Shown: positions 11,276 through 23,140 of the stretch, one piece after another
Numbering within the stretch: position 1 is the first letter of the stretch
How the letters are laid out: each line of letters starts with the position of its first letter
From: Laccaria trichodermophora
Lineage: Eukaryota > Basidiomycota > Agaricomycetes > Agaricales > Hydnangiaceae
Assembly (NCBI GenBank): GCA_018417955.1
Contig: JACTVC010000002.1
Coordinates: 434,001 to 498,000 of the forward strand
Reading direction: 5' to 3'
Length of the DNA: 64,000 nucleotides
Position numbers and translations under genes: made by a program
Notes under the pieces: model-generated
What the model saw: the letters and a program-made list of their open reading frames with translations, nothing else
Database searches by the model: none
Told to the model about the DNA's origin: nothing

Positions 11276-12083
11276 CAAGTACGAAGTGCTGGTACGCATG
11301 GTGTGTTTATTTGCAAGTCGGTCCGAACGTTCTGTTGGTTCTGGACTGATCATACCCAACTTTCAGGCTACTCTCCGTAATATTTTAAGTTTTCAAGCGT
11401 GATACATACGCGGTTCTTCTTAAATCGACTAAATCCGGCACTCCCTGGTACTTATATGCATCCAATTGGTCGACGTTACTCCGTGAGGTTCGAAGGTCAA
11501 AACATTGTTCAGGACAAGACAAATCACATCTCGACTCATCGCAGTGAAATGGAAGGAATTATAATTCACAATGATAGAAGGTATACATCATGATCTGATA
11601 TTCCAGAGGAAAATGCGAGAGGACAAGTACTAGTCTACTGTGCGTATTATTAGGCATGACCTATTTATCCAGACTCGGTTTGGTTTCCCTCACCTTCGCA
11701 GCCAGAGACATCGCGCTTGGGTTCCGTAGCTTCTTGAATGCCGATAAGGAATATATGTTCCAATGCCAGACAGCCCTATAATTGACAAAGTTCATCCGAG
11801 TGAGTTTACCCAATTTTTTCAAGGTGGTCCTGGATTTTGTAGATTTCTGTTCCGGTGATTGCTGGCTACCTGAAAAAGATGGTGACAACTATGTAAGCGC
11901 AAGCCTTCGACGCATTCTATCGTGTGTTGAATTCAATGCGCATTGGGTGTAAAAGGTTGAACTTCAGCAAACGGCGTGCTGCGCCCGCTACAAACGTTCA
12001 ACCCCTCATTGAGGAATTGAAAACATCGAAACTTGACTTTTTTTTAGAATGAACTGAACGCAAACTGAACGTCGGCGTTGACT
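11276..12083. other. Intergenic, nothing firm
   Basis: A 75-codon minus-strand frame at 11661-11888 has no recognisable motif and cannot be supported as a gene. No tRNA, TIR or tandem repeat was noticed. Confidence 0.4.
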
Positions 12084-12640
12084 CACTGTCCGCTCTTCAA
12101 AGCTCCGCCCGATTCAAGTTGTGTGATAACCGGGCGCCCTACTACATGAATCTGCATTTTACAAAGTGCTTGCCGGCGTACATAGATAGGGTCGACGGAC
12201 ATATGTATCAGTGACGCTTGACAGCATATGCTCCGTCCGACCCCGAGAGAGAGTGGCGTATTATCCTGTGGCGGAAAGGAATTAAGCAATTTCAAAATGG
12301 GGAAAGTTGAATGTTGAACGTCGACTGGGGAATGTTGACTCACACTGCCCGTCCTCTTTAACCAGGTGACCTTTGGGGTATGGGGTATGGGGATAGGCGT
12401 AGGCACCGGAAAGGCGGGCGACGTCTTGAATGAACGAACGGATGATCTGGTCCGATGCGCCGTTGATTAGATTACACGACAACGAAAGAAATCTCAAACT
12501 GCGAGAGGGAGCGTTTCATCCATGGTTGGCTGTGAAAAGCTTGATTGCGCACAGGGAACGTGTGCAACGCGTGGCCGGCGGTGGTGGTGTGGGGAATTCG
12601 AAGTTTAGGGTTGTTGGCCATGGATTAGGTAACTCAATTG
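12084..12640 (-). CDS. Possible small spliced gene, unrecognised
   Basis: On the minus strand there are several good splice-like signals: GTGAGTC after a GGGCAG near 12345, a CCGCCACAG acceptor near 12270, and a GACCAG acceptor near 12460. Codons between them stay open (for example IIRSFIQDVARLSGAY, then SICCQASLIHMSVDPIYVRR). No start codon gives one uninterrupted model and no family is recognised. It could be a short hypothetical gene divergent from the F-box-like gene at 12807, or chance. Confidence 0.22.
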
Positions 12641-12806
12641 CTGTTTGACCGCAACCACTTTCATCGTCTTCAAACCACTCTCAAACGACACTCAAAATTG
12701 GTGCTAGTCTTGCTAGCTATCGTATTTCTGACTTACTAACGAGTAAGCCACCTTTGCGATTCTTCTTTCCGTAACTAACCAACCGTCAACACAAAGCCAC
12801 CCAAAA

Positions 12807-13862
12807 ATGACACAACTCTCCCCACACATCTGGGCCAACCTCCCACTCGAACTCATCCGCGAAATCCTCCTCCACATCGCCTCTTCTCTTCCCCATCAAG
12901 CCCACTCTCTCCGTCTAATCTCCTCAGACGTCAACATCCTCCTCCTCCGCTTCCTCTTCCGCCACCTCTCCTTCACTCTACCCGAACACATCTTCCGCTT
13001 CACCACCATCGTCCTCCCCAAACGACGTCACTACATCCCAATCCTAAAATCGAAACTACACACGTCCCCAAGACCACTATCATCATACAACGTCGATTCC
13101 CTCGTGTTGGTCGTAGACGATCGACGACCGTCCATGGAGACGGCGCTTGCCAGCGTCGGTCCTGTTTTTGGCGGCTTGACAAAGTTGGCGATTACGGGGC
13201 AGAGTTTATCTGCCAATGCGTATTGGTTACGCCAGCACCCCATTTTCCCAACGTTCATGATGATAGTGCATCATGGATCACCGCACCTCGTTAATTTTCA
13301 TGAACCGGTTTTGAAAGGTGTCACGCACCTGTATACCTCCATCACGCATGGTCACCGCTTTTCGAGCGTTGCGGACGTTCCGGGGCTTACGCACCTTGCT
13401 GTTCACACCCGTGTGGGGTTGTCGGCGGATACGGCGGCAAAGGTCGCGTATTCCCTACAAACGATCTTGGATACCTGTCCAAAGCTCGAATGTCTCGTCC
13501 TCAGTCTCAACGCAGATTCGTTGCGTGATCCACAGTTGGAAATGTGGAATTACGTCCTTGAAAAATGTTTAGCGGACACGCGGTTCATCCTCCTGCCTTA
13601 CTATCGACTCCCGCGTGTTGAATGGGGTGATGTTGTAACGGGTGAGGGCAGTATTTGGACGAGGGCGAGGGAGTGGGCGAAGATGGATAGGGAGGAGGTT
13701 AGGGAAATGACGATGGTTGCTGTTGAGCAGGAGAGGAGTTGTTTGAAGCACCCGAAGGAGGGGGAGTGGGAGATTGATTTGGTGCAGAGGGATGATTATT
13801 GGCCTAGGGATGAGAACCCGGATGCCGTGGGGGAGATGGAGTGGTTGGCTAGGGCACGGTGA
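12807..13862 (+). CDS. F-box-like domain protein, unrelated to paralogues A-C
   Basis: Intronless predicted protein of 351 aa with ATG at 12807 in a good AAAAATGAC context. Residues about 8-45 resemble a degenerate F-box (IWANLPLELIREILLHIAS). A mixed helix/strand region with Leu-rich patches follows (for example LTHLAVHTRVGLS, CPKLECLVLSLN near 220-245), typical of agaricomycete F-box-like hypothetical proteins. A Trp/Glu-rich C-terminal region ends EMEWLARAR. The likely role, from the family, is an adaptor in ubiquitin ligation; target unknown. Codon usage changes along the gene, C-rich at the 5' end and G-rich at the 3' end. Neighbours are repeat-rich spacers and no operon-like context exists. 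Confidence 0.7.
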   Translation: MTQLSPHIWANLPLELIREILLHIASSLPHQAHSLRLISSDVNILLLRFLFRHLSFTLPEHIFRFTTIVLPKRRHYIPILKSKLHTSPRPLSSYNVDSLVLVVDDRRPSMETALASVGPVFGGLTKLAITGQSLSANAYWLRQHPIFPTFMMIVHHGSPHLVNFHEPVLKGVTHLYTSITHGHRFSSVADVPGLTHLAVHTRVGLSADTAAKVAYSLQTILDTCPKLECLVLSLNADSLRDPQLEMWNYVLEKCLADTRFILLPYYRLPRVEWGDVVTGEGSIWTRAREWAKMDREEVREMTMVAVEQERSCLKHPKEGEWEIDLVQRDDYWPRDENPDAVGEMEWLARAR

Positions 13863-15139
13863 TGTGGGGGCTCGAGTGTTGTTTCTTCTTCTTCGTGTTC
13901 GTCCTTTTCGTTCTCATTAGGAAAATCAAATTGATTCGTGTTTAGATCGTTCATTGAGGGACCAAGTTTCGAATCCGCCTATGCTTTATGGGATACAATC
14001 TCTCCGTCTGCACTATGCACATCTCTCTGCTCTCGGCTGTGCTTCGTCCAGTCCGGACTTCTTACACCTTGGATATTTTTGAAAACGTCTTACTTTCCGG
14101 CAACGTCCAGCAACCTCTTCCGATCCATAAGACGAACCCGAGCGTGCTGCCTCAATCACGTTTTGGCCGGCCTTTATTGGAATAAAGATCCACCGACTCT
14201 AAACGACTCTCCACCCCTTCAACCCTTCTTCGCACACAGATCCTCTGGACCATCGCGTTGTCTTGAGCGCTTAGCTATGACAACAGAGGTCGTTTCTAGA
14301 CCTAACGCATGGTCGGATTCAGATTGTTTAAATGCTCCCTTTCGTCTTCGTTTTCGTCCTACCTGCCCTTCAAATCAACTCGTGAAGTGACGCGGTTGTG
14401 TTCATTCTCTTTCAACAGCCAAGGACCGGGACCGTTGGGTTCTGCGCTCCTTCTTTCAGAGGCTACGTATCCTGCCTTTCGAAATCGACTTTTTTCTGCT
14501 TCCAATTTTCCCTCAAGTCGTCTCGGAGCAGCGACCGCTGTTGCACATCAAGCTTCATTTCGTACCTTCAAATTGTCGTCGTCCAGTCCTACTTATCACA
14601 ACTACCTGGTTTATTTCTTACTTTCCGGCAACGTTCAACCTCTTCCGATCTATAAATGAACCCCAGCTTGGTTCAGGTATCAAGCTTTGACGGGCTTTCA
14701 GTGGAATCTAGATCAATTATCCGCCGAATTGACACTCCATCCCTCCAACTTCTTTGTGGGATCATGCGTCAAGTTACGATCGCTCGATGCTCCCTTTTAT
14801 CTTCGTCGTACCAGACCTTCCCTTTAACTCACCTCGAGGAGGGAGTGAGTCAAATGATGCGATCGTGTTCATTCTCTTTGCAACAGCCACGAATCGTTGG
14901 GTTTCGCATTGATCTGGGATACAGAGGAGTTGATTTTTGATATCGAGGTTACATTCTCTTCTAATCTCCCGGAATGTGCCTCAGGTCATGGAGCAGTAAC
15001 CCTCGTTGTCATGCGGATATCGAGCTTCATTTCATACCCTCAAATCCAAGTGCCAGGATTAGAAACCGATTCTTTATGTTCTTCTGCGTTATACATCCCC
15101 CTCCGCCTCGGGTCATGCATGTCCCAGGTGGGGATTTAC
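13863..15139. repeat. Repeat-rich spacer with duplicated blocks
   Basis: Two diverged copies of a block containing TTACTTTCCGGCAACGT, CCTCTTCCGATC and TAAA-GAACCC occur near 14090-14260 and 14620-14780. Open frames of 65-150 codons in all frames have no motifs and are rejected as genes. The region looks like eroded repeats continuous with those further right. Confidence 0.5.
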
Positions 15140-16480
15140 AATTGTCGTCGTGCCTCCATTTCGTACCCTCAGATTCGCATGTCAGAACTATGGCAAGGTT
15201 TTGGTGATTGGTGGGTGGTGATGAGTGGGCGCGGGGAATGAGTGAATGTTAATCCAAGCTTTGGTTCGTGTTTGTTACCTTCAAAATCTGACCTGAATCT
15301 GATTCTTTTCCATAGATCGATTTCAATGGAGGGTACAATCCGCGAAACTGTCATGGACAGAGTTTCGGACCACACTTGCATCTTCTAGGCTGATCCCGAT
15401 ATCGGGGCAAGGCTATAGCGACACTGGATCTTGCGAGACCACAATAGATTCGATGGGCGTCTGCCTTTAATTAAGCAAGCACCCACCACCTGCCGTTTCA
15501 GCCCCTTCTGCATTATACATCCCCCTCTGCCTCGGCAGGTGGGAGATGCAATTGTCGTTGTCGATGATCCGCCTCCGTTTCGTACCCTCGAATTCGCTTG
15601 TTGAAACTACAAGCAAGGTGGAGGTGATTGGTGGGTGAGGGCCAGGTGATGAGTAGGCGTGGGAATGAGTGTAGGTTAATCCGCGTTTGATTCGTGGTTG
15701 TTACCTTGATATCTTACAAGTTACCACTCCTTTCATAGATCGATTTAAGGGATGGTACAACCCGCGAAACTGTCATGGACAGACATTTGGACCACTCTTG
15801 CTTCTTCTAGGTTGATCCCGATATTGACACTAGATCTGGCGAGTCCACGTCAGATTCGATGGGTCCATGAAGCAAGCACCCACCTGCCGTGGTCAGCCAC
15901 CGTATCTTCGCCATCCGCTATTCCAATCTTACGATCCCCCGGCTTACTCTTCATCCCAGAGCATCTTGATCGCTGGATCATACACCAATTGTCGATGGTC
16001 CCTCTCCATTTCGTACCCTCAAAGTCGCTTGTCAGAACTATAATCAAAGCCTGGGTGATTGGTGGGTGAGGGCCAGGTGATGAGTGGGCGGGGCTTAGGA
16101 GAGAGAATGACCTCGTTTGGTTCGTGGTTGTTACCTTGAAATCTGGTCGGAATCTGACTCCTTTTCATAGATCGATGCCAAGGGATGATATGCACCCGCG
16201 AAACTGTCATGGACAGAGTTTCGGACCACACTTGCCTCTTCTAGGTTGATTCCGATATCGGGGCAAGTTTATGGTGACACCGCTGGCAGATCTTGCGAGT
16301 CCACATCAGATTCGACGGGGATTAGCAGTGTTTGCCTTTCATTTCATGAAGCAAGCACCCACCTGCCGCGTCAGCCACCGTCGCTTCGCCTTCCACTATC
16401 TCAATTTTACGATCCTCAAGCTTCCTCTCCCTCCCAAAGCATATAAATCTCTGGATCATCCCACAGCATGACGTGGGCTC
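15140..16480 (+). repeat. Tandem array, about 430-bp unit, three copies
   Basis: Copies start near 15140, 15570 and 16000. Each contains, in order, TTTCGTACCCTC, a GTGATTGGTGGGTG block, GAGTGGGCG-like and TTCGTG-TTGTTACCTT blocks, CATAGATCGAT, GCGAAACTGTCATGGACAGA, CTTCTAGG-TGATCCCGATAT and AGATTCGATGG-like blocks. TCATGGACAGA followed by a GATCCCGATAT block also appears singly in the later dispersed copies. Function unknown; nothing coding persists. Confidence 0.75.
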
Positions 16481-18276
16481 ATTGATTTATATCTTGCATC
16501 TCAGATCCCGGTTTAGGAACCAAGTTTTGGGTCCCCCTCCCCTCTCGTATACAGGTTGATCCTGATGTCAAGGCCTGCAAGGAAGATCTAGCCTCTCCCA
16601 TCCACCTGCCCCCCTCTACTCTTCTTCCGACTTTCACTTCAGCTTACATAAGCTCTGCCAATTGTTGAAGGCCGTCGACCTCCATTTTGTACCCTCGAAC
16701 CATGATGCGAATGACAGAATTAGAAACGGACTATTTATGTTCTTCTGCATTTATGCGCCCTCTCCGAACGGGCGCGCTAGTGAGCTAATCTTGGTGTTTT
16801 CCATTGAACATGGGTGCCGGATCTTCTGTTTGCTTCCTTTCTGGTCACGCGGACACTTGTCTACTATACGTCCATTCTTCCGCATACCATGTTAGGAGCT
16901 CCGGATATGTATCAACCCAGTCTTACGACCACAATAATCAATAATCATATATGGAACTCGCTCTGAGGTCAACGTGATCGCGTGGCTTTAATGCTCGACA
17001 TCAGATGGCCACTGGCGTGGGCCCCGTTTCCTATATGCGTTCAGGTGGATCGCGATCATGCAGTGGCACTCCCGAGCTTCGTCTTCCCGCGAAGCAATGG
17101 TGTCTTTTGTTTGAGTTCTGGATCTAGTGTTCATCGTGAACGGATTCCGATACGGACGAAGATTCAAGTCCAAGTTGAGTCCAAGTCCACTGGCGCTGCT
17201 GGTGAGTTGACGCCTCAGTTACTCCCAGCTTGTGCTGAGACGCTTCTTCCCAAGCTTACTTTTGTCAATGTCCGTCCTGCTCGGCGCCATGTTGAGACAG
17301 ACTTGGACTCTCTCAGGGTTAGGCTATTTTGACTACTTGGGAGCGTTCCACAATCAAATTCGTGTGGGGATGGACTTTCTGTGTGTGTCTTTTCGGGCGA
17401 GTCTCGCGTGGTTAGCTCGTTTCAAGAGCGACAGACATCTTGCAATTTGGGACACGAAGTGCAGCTTCCGTCAATGTGGGCCTTATGTGATTCATTCTTT
17501 AAGCTCGAACAGGCTGAGACGGTGCGGTTCAACCTCTTGGGACACAACTCATCTCGGAGCCCCACCCTTGAAGCCTTTCTCGGCCCCGAGCTCCTCAAAG
17601 AGAGCCCTATAGATGCTTCGTGGCTACTCAACCGTTTCAAGTTGGAAGAATACGGACATCTCTTCCACTCTTCTGGACCAAAATCTTTTCTTCATCCAGA
17701 CAGGTTGATCCCGATATCGGCCTACGTTAGATTCAGCCAGGTTCATCGTCGCTCTTCATATACCCTTCACTTGTGGATATGGTGAGAAATTGAGCGTTGG
17801 GCCAAACTTTCTTCATCTAGACAACGAGTTGATCTTGACGTCGAAGGGCGAGATCGTGCGAGATCTAGTCAGATTCGATGGGACCTACATACGGTGTGGC
17901 CCCTGTCGTGTCCACTTCCAATCTTACCGCTACGCTTGAAGATTAACTGTTTTCACCCCTAGACATGTGCATCAGTTATTGTAAGTGCCTATCTCAAGCC
18001 GCTTCATTCCGGACCCTTGATTCGAATGTCGCAAAGCTGCAGCAGTGCTGCCCTCCGGGTTCAACCTCCGGGTGCGCTCCTTGTTTCCTGACGAGTGAGG
18101 TTGACCTCTGATCTTCCTTTTTTCACACTCAGGCTACACCATACGAGGCTTCCACACTGTGACATAGCTTCGGAAACAACACACCCAAGGGTGTCGGTTT
18201 GACGCTAGTCCCCCTATTGAGTCCTGATTTGTGCAATGTGGACAACATGCACATATTTGGCAGCGGTATATAACGA
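16481..18276. repeat. Dispersed repeat, copy related to 20.7-21.5 kb
   Basis: About 17190-17880 aligns in direct orientation with about 20660-21530. Shared blocks are GTGAGTTGA, CCCAAGCTTACTTTTG-like, CACGAAGTGCAGCTTCCGTC, AATGTGGGC, CAGGTTGATCCCGATATCGG and CCTACGTTA-ATTCAGCCAGG. A third, partial copy lies near 21640-22000. No intact gene is seen; 16481-17180 holds nothing firm. Confidence 0.65.
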
Positions 18277-18290
18277 ATGCTCAACCAAAT
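18277..18290 (+). promoter_or_regulatory. Conserved upstream block of F-box paralogue C
   Basis: ATGCTCAACCAAAT lies 75 bp before the ATG at 18365, identical to the blocks at paralogues A and B. A TATA-like GGTATATAAC sits just upstream, at about 18266-18275. The order (TATA-like, then block, then ATG) supports a core promoter or initiator role, but shared ancestry alone would also explain it. Confidence 0.5.
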
Positions 18291-18364
18291 CTACGTCAAC
18301 ATACTGATTCACGCTCAGACATTCAGAAATCTTGCCAGAAGCTAAGCAGCCGACGTTGTTCAAT

Positions 18365-19972
18365 ATGCTGCTCGAACTCTATCAAACCACTCGGAATCCT
18401 CGTGATTCTCTCAATCGCAAGGACACACGACTTGGTTTAGAACAGTTTATCGTTGACGTGGAGAGGCAGCTGAGACAGACGATCGTTGAAGCAAAAACTT
18501 CTATCAATGAATGCACCCCCATATTCACTCTTCCACCGGAGCTTATCACAGAGATCTTCATTCTTGCATGTCATCCCGAGCACCATGCCACCTGGGCCGG
18601 GTTAGGCGAGTGGCACTGGGAAATGTGGCCTCTACGCCTTGGTGCGATTTGCAAGGCGTGGCGCGAGCTTGCCTGGTCCTCGAGCAAACTATGGTCTGCT
18701 ATATTTTTTGTTGGCGGAAACCGCTCGATATCTGCTTTTGAAGATATCCTGGATTCGTGGATCTCACGGTCTGGAAACCGCCCTCTCACAATCTACATCG
18801 ACGCACCACGTCTGGCCTCATCTTGTGTAAAGTCTATCATTGACACCTTGATCAGCACGGCGCCAAGATGGAGAAACGTCTTACTACACCTCCCCAAAGG
18901 GTCCCTCGGTCATTTTGTAAATTATGATCGTTTTCCCATCCTGGAGCAACTTTCCTTTAAATTTCCTGATCAGGAGCCAGGGCCGCGCGAATGGAACATT
19001 GGAGAAAGTCTCGATATATTCCGATCTTCAAATATGCCGCAAATCAAGCATCTGCACTTGCCACAATTCGTAAAATACTTTCATATATGGCCCTCCGCCC
19101 TACGATCACTTACAACGTTCTCTGTGGATTATATCTATGACGAACAGGCCTACCACATTCTCAGTTCCACTTCAAATTCCCTACAAGGATTCATTGCACA
19201 GTACTTCATGTCTGACGAGCATTCGGACGCCGAACAACATCGCACTCTAATTCTCCCTACCCTGCGACACCTGGCGTTCGGGTATGCAACAGGCCACAAC
19301 AAAGGCTTAAACAAACTCTTATCAAAAATCGTTACTCCCTCACTCAAAAAACTGACCATCGAATTAGCCGATTACGATGACCGGCGGATTCCATCCATGC
19401 CTGACTTCATGTCGAACTTGTCAAGGAGCCTCCAGCGATTACACATTATTTGCGAACATGACTTGCTGGAAGACATCAGATGGACAATCAATTGCATTTT
19501 GAAAGCTGAATCACTCTTGGAATTACACTTCATAGGTGATAAACAGAGCTGCAAAGCGCTTGTGAATTCCTTAGGCCCCGCTGCCCCGAAAGAATCAAAT
19601 AGCGATTATTTGCCTCTGCTCGAAACGTTTACAATCATGGGCTTCCTGCCTGTTGAAAGTCTTCATAAAATGTTGGTCTACAGATCTTCCGGAGCTTTTA
19701 CCACTTGCGTAATGCTGAAAACGGTTCGCCTTGAAACTCACGGATGCTTCTGCAGCTGGAAGGATATGAACCTCCTCCGAACGGCGCTAGCTGATAGCAA
19801 CTTGGAGTTTACATTTGCCAAATTTGGTCAGTGTTGTTCGTCCCAATTTTTTTCTCCTGTTTTGAATCGAGCTAATTGTCTTGCAGGGGATTGCGCCTCC
19901 TTGAATGACGCCTCCTCCGAGTCGGATGACGCCTCATCCGAGGAGACGCAAATTGATGACGAGTCTGAATAG
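18365..19972 (+). CDS. F-box-like protein, paralogue C (intact)
   Basis: Single-exon protein of 535 aa. The frame is open from a TTG at 18332, but the first ATG is at 18365 (MLLELYQTTRN) and matches the start of paralogues A and B. The layout is an N-terminal helix, an F-box-like segment at about residues 43-110 (PIFTLPPELITEIF, ICKAWRELAWSSSKLW), then a long Leu-rich region. Unlike paralogue A it ends in a Ser/Asp/Glu-rich tail of about 30 residues (DDASSEETQIDDESE). Family knowledge suggests a Skp1-binding adaptor of an SCF-type ligase, with unknown substrate. It lies about 9 kb from the A/B pair in opposite orientation, so the third copy arose by an inverted, non-adjacent duplication. Confidence 0.85.
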   Translation: MLLELYQTTRNPRDSLNRKDTRLGLEQFIVDVERQLRQTIVEAKTSINECTPIFTLPPELITEIFILACHPEHHATWAGLGEWHWEMWPLRLGAICKAWRELAWSSSKLWSAIFFVGGNRSISAFEDILDSWISRSGNRPLTIYIDAPRLASSCVKSIIDTLISTAPRWRNVLLHLPKGSLGHFVNYDRFPILEQLSFKFPDQEPGPREWNIGESLDIFRSSNMPQIKHLHLPQFVKYFHIWPSALRSLTTFSVDYIYDEQAYHILSSTSNSLQGFIAQYFMSDEHSDAEQHRTLILPTLRHLAFGYATGHNKGLNKLLSKIVTPSLKKLTIELADYDDRRIPSMPDFMSNLSRSLQRLHIICEHDLLEDIRWTINCILKAESLLELHFIGDKQSCKALVNSLGPAAPKESNSDYLPLLETFTIMGFLPVESLHKMLVYRSSGAFTTCVMLKTVRLETHGCFCSWKDMNLLRTALADSNLEFTFAKFGQCCSSQFFSPVLNRANCLAGDCASLNDASSESDDASSEETQIDDESE

Positions 19973-20299
19973 AATTGTTGTCGAATTCTTAAACATATCT
20001 ATAAGAACTCAAAGAGGTTGAAGGCAATAAAAAGGAAACTTGAGATATCATGATCCGAGTCAGGCCATTCGTCGGAACTGGAGAGGCGTCCAGTGCCCTT
20101 GGAGGCAAATTTAAATCTGCCATCAATGGCCCACCATCTCCTACCAAGAAGAATATGTCAGCGTCTGCGGATGTCAACCTTGCCACTATCAACAAGAGTC
20201 TTTCCTCTTGTTGTCCTGAAAGTGTCCACAAATGACGAATGTTCCAACAAGTCGATGTGAGTGTTTCTACGAGGAAATCGACGTCTTTGCATCAGACTT
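19973..20299. other. 3' flank of F-box paralogue C
   Basis: This contains a block related to the 3' flanks of paralogues A and B (around 20075-20100, GGAACTGGAGAGGCGTC), confirming that the duplication reached past the gene. A 61-codon plus-strand frame at 20050-20235 is not supported as a gene. Confidence 0.5.
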
Positions 20300-20680
20300 C
20301 AGTTCAGATAACACCGATGCCCAGACCCGCAATGAATACCGAAGGGCCGTCTATGGACCGACCTCGTCGCCGAATGACCAGAAAATATAACAATCTGGAA
20401 TAACCCTTATTGCAAAGTTCAACCCCCGTGGTAGACCGTAGACCAGAATGTGCGACAGTCCATGTCGATTCGGCGCATAGTATCCGATGGAACTTATCGA
20501 GAACCAACGTCACATACTGCCTTCCGACAGGTGGAACGACGTTGATTACAATGCGGTCATACGCGTCAAGCGAGATGTTTTCAATGACGCGCGTAGGATG
20601 TCGGTTACTTGCAATCTCAATTTAAGAAGTGGTGTTCATTCATTTCAGCTGTACTACTGGCGTGACTTGTGAGTTGATGT
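20300..20680 (+). repeat. Diverged dispersed repeat, copy 2
   Basis: Collinear with 780-1200 read on the minus strand (see that entry). Open frames differ between the two copies, so the original coding frame, if there was one, cannot be inferred. Confidence 0.6.
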
Positions 20681-23140
20681 CTCAATTATCCTCTTTGACT
20701 CCCAGCCCGTGTTGATACGCCTTTTTTCAAGCTTACTCTTCAAGTCCGAGTCAAGGTCTTGTCAACGTCCTCCCGGAGTCCTACTTGGCGCCCTGCTGAG
20801 ACCCTTTTTCTCTCAGGGCGAGATTATTTTGACTTTTAGGAGCGCTTCGGCGTGCCAGCCTCAAACAAAGCCGTGTGGGTGTCCTGAACTGTCTGTGGGT
20901 GTTCTTTCGATGTCTGTCGTGGTTCGCTCGTTTTAAGAGTCCGGGGTCAAAACATCTTGCGCTTTTGTACACGAAGTGCAGCTTCCGTCAATGTGGGCTT
21001 TGCACGGGATACATCAAGATCCCTCCATCAAGGTGCCCCAGTTCAAAGCCTTTCCTCGGCCACGAGCTCGCTCCAGAGCTTTTTAGGCAGTGCTTCGTAT
21101 CCCCTCATGCACTCCAATCAAAAGAACCTATCCGACATTTGGCTATTCAACCGTTTGGAAGACTACGGTCATCTCATCAACTCTTCGACGCTGTCTCCAG
21201 TATGCAGCTTGTAATCTGGGCACGAGTTTCTTACCAGGTGTCACTAAACAGACTTCAATGTTCGGTCGGGGTCTGACTCGGGGATAAATCTCGCTCTTCT
21301 CAGACCATTAAACGACTACGTAGCCGCAGACCTGGAAATGGCATCACCTTCTGGATCCCTCTTGCTTCATCCAGACAGGTTGATCCCGATATCGGCCTAC
21401 GTTAAATTCAGCCAGGCTTATCGTCGCTTTTCATAGTCCCCTCACCCATGGATGCGGCTAGGAATCGAGTGTTGGGCCAGGCATTTTTCATCCAGACAGC
21501 AGGTTGATCTCGATATGGCATGTCAGATCGTGCGGGGTTTAGGCAGGTTTGTCGGGATCATCGACCGCTTGCTTGAACTCATCGTGTTTGGCTTTTCACA
21601 TCAATAATTATCGGACCCGGGCTCCGGTACGCGTGACGATTTTCAAGCTTCAAGGAGGAGTTGGCGGGCGTTGACTCAGCGCTGCGTGAGTTGGTAACTC
21701 AGTTACTTTTTCCACTCCCTTCACTCCCTTATTGAGACGTGTTCTCTCTTTCCCAGAAGCTTACTTGGATGCTTACCCTGCTTTTGAACGCGCCCATTTG
21801 GCGCCCATCACCTTCATCTTCGTTTTCAGCTTGTGGGTGCCAACTGCGACCAAGCTAGCTTCTGTGGGTCCACCACTCCGCTCTGCACGTACGCGTGAGT
21901 TCTTGGCTCAGTTCTGTGTGTCCACCATCGTGTTCAGACCCTTTGAAATCTAAGGTTTAGGCTACGTTTACTTTGTCTTAGCCTTGGAGCAAGCGTTCGT
22001 GAATCGGCTCCTTGTATGCGCTGTTCAAGTTGTGGGCGTTGAGATGGGGTCGAGCTTCTGTTCCATCCTCCGAGTTTCGGGCCGTTTGCCAATTGGAGGT
22101 TCGTTCTATCGTCTATGAACCCACTGGACTTGGCGGTCCAAAGAATAACACTTGGAGACTGACTTTCAAAGTCAACTTGTGCAACTTTGACCGAGACCAC
22201 CGGGGTACACTGCGCAAAGATCCTCACAAACCGGGGCCCCACTGACTCCTCCCTCAGACAAAGTTCCCGTCCTCCGTCGAACTTGCCCCTCTTTAGAATG
22301 CATCGAGATCTTTTTTGAGCTCTTGACTTTTCGAATCATCATCTCATTGAGGCACCGTTTTCGGGCGAGACCTCACTTGGATGTGGGTCCCTCCTCGAAG
22401 TGTACTAGACGCGGTACTTTCCAATGTTACGCCCACTCAAAAAAAGCCGATCCGTCGCACACACAAAATGGGGAGGAAAGGTATGTTCTCCGCACGCGGA
22501 AGTTCTATTGCGGAGGACTAAGTAGTACTGTAGTGCACTGGCCGCGACAACTCGTTATGTGCTCGCAAGTTGACAACGTTCCTAAGTAGTCTTATCCCAA
22601 TCTTATCCGGACCTATTGTGATTACCTAGTCCTGAAAGTCCTCCGAGTTTCTTCTGCCAATACACCTCCTTATGTAACTCGCCTTGAGTGTACACGTATT
22701 GATAACTCTTTTGAATATTACTGCTCACTGCCCGCTTCTCCCTTCACCCTACTCTTTTTTCTCATCTACCCAAGTAGAGTTGAATTGAGGAGAAAACTCG
22801 GAAAGAAGAGCACACCTCCTTGTGCCATCGATACGGAATTCGCCGAAGAGCCTCATGTTTCTCCAATGGCTTGTTCTTCCTCGTTTCCAATGTCTTGTTC
22901 TTGCTCGTTGATTCGCAGCAAAAGGCGTCCTTGTTGCTCTGACCGACTTTTTACGTGCTGTGGTTGACACTGCATTTCGTGTTATCCTGTACTTGGATAT
23001 CTGCATAGGTCTGGGGCGCTGTGCGCCTCACTTCCACTGCACGTTTTCTTCTTCGCTCTTCTCTTGATCGCATCTCTTCTTCTCTCGTTCGGATCTCGCA
23101 TCTTCTCGCACTGGCACCAACCAATCGCCCTCCCCAATCA
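20681..23140. repeat. Dispersed repeat copies and empty spacer
   Basis: About 20681-21530 is the second copy of the block at 17190-17880. About 21640-22000 carries a third partial copy (GTGAGTTG-TAACTCAGTTACT, AGCTTACTTGGATG). From about 22300 to 23140 nothing firm is seen apart from the promoter side of the DUF6699-like gene. Short open frames here are not supported. Confidence 0.5.

Noticed and set aside
18332..18364. N-terminal extension of F-box paralogue C
   Set aside because: It would start at TTG; the paralogues align from the ATG at 18365.
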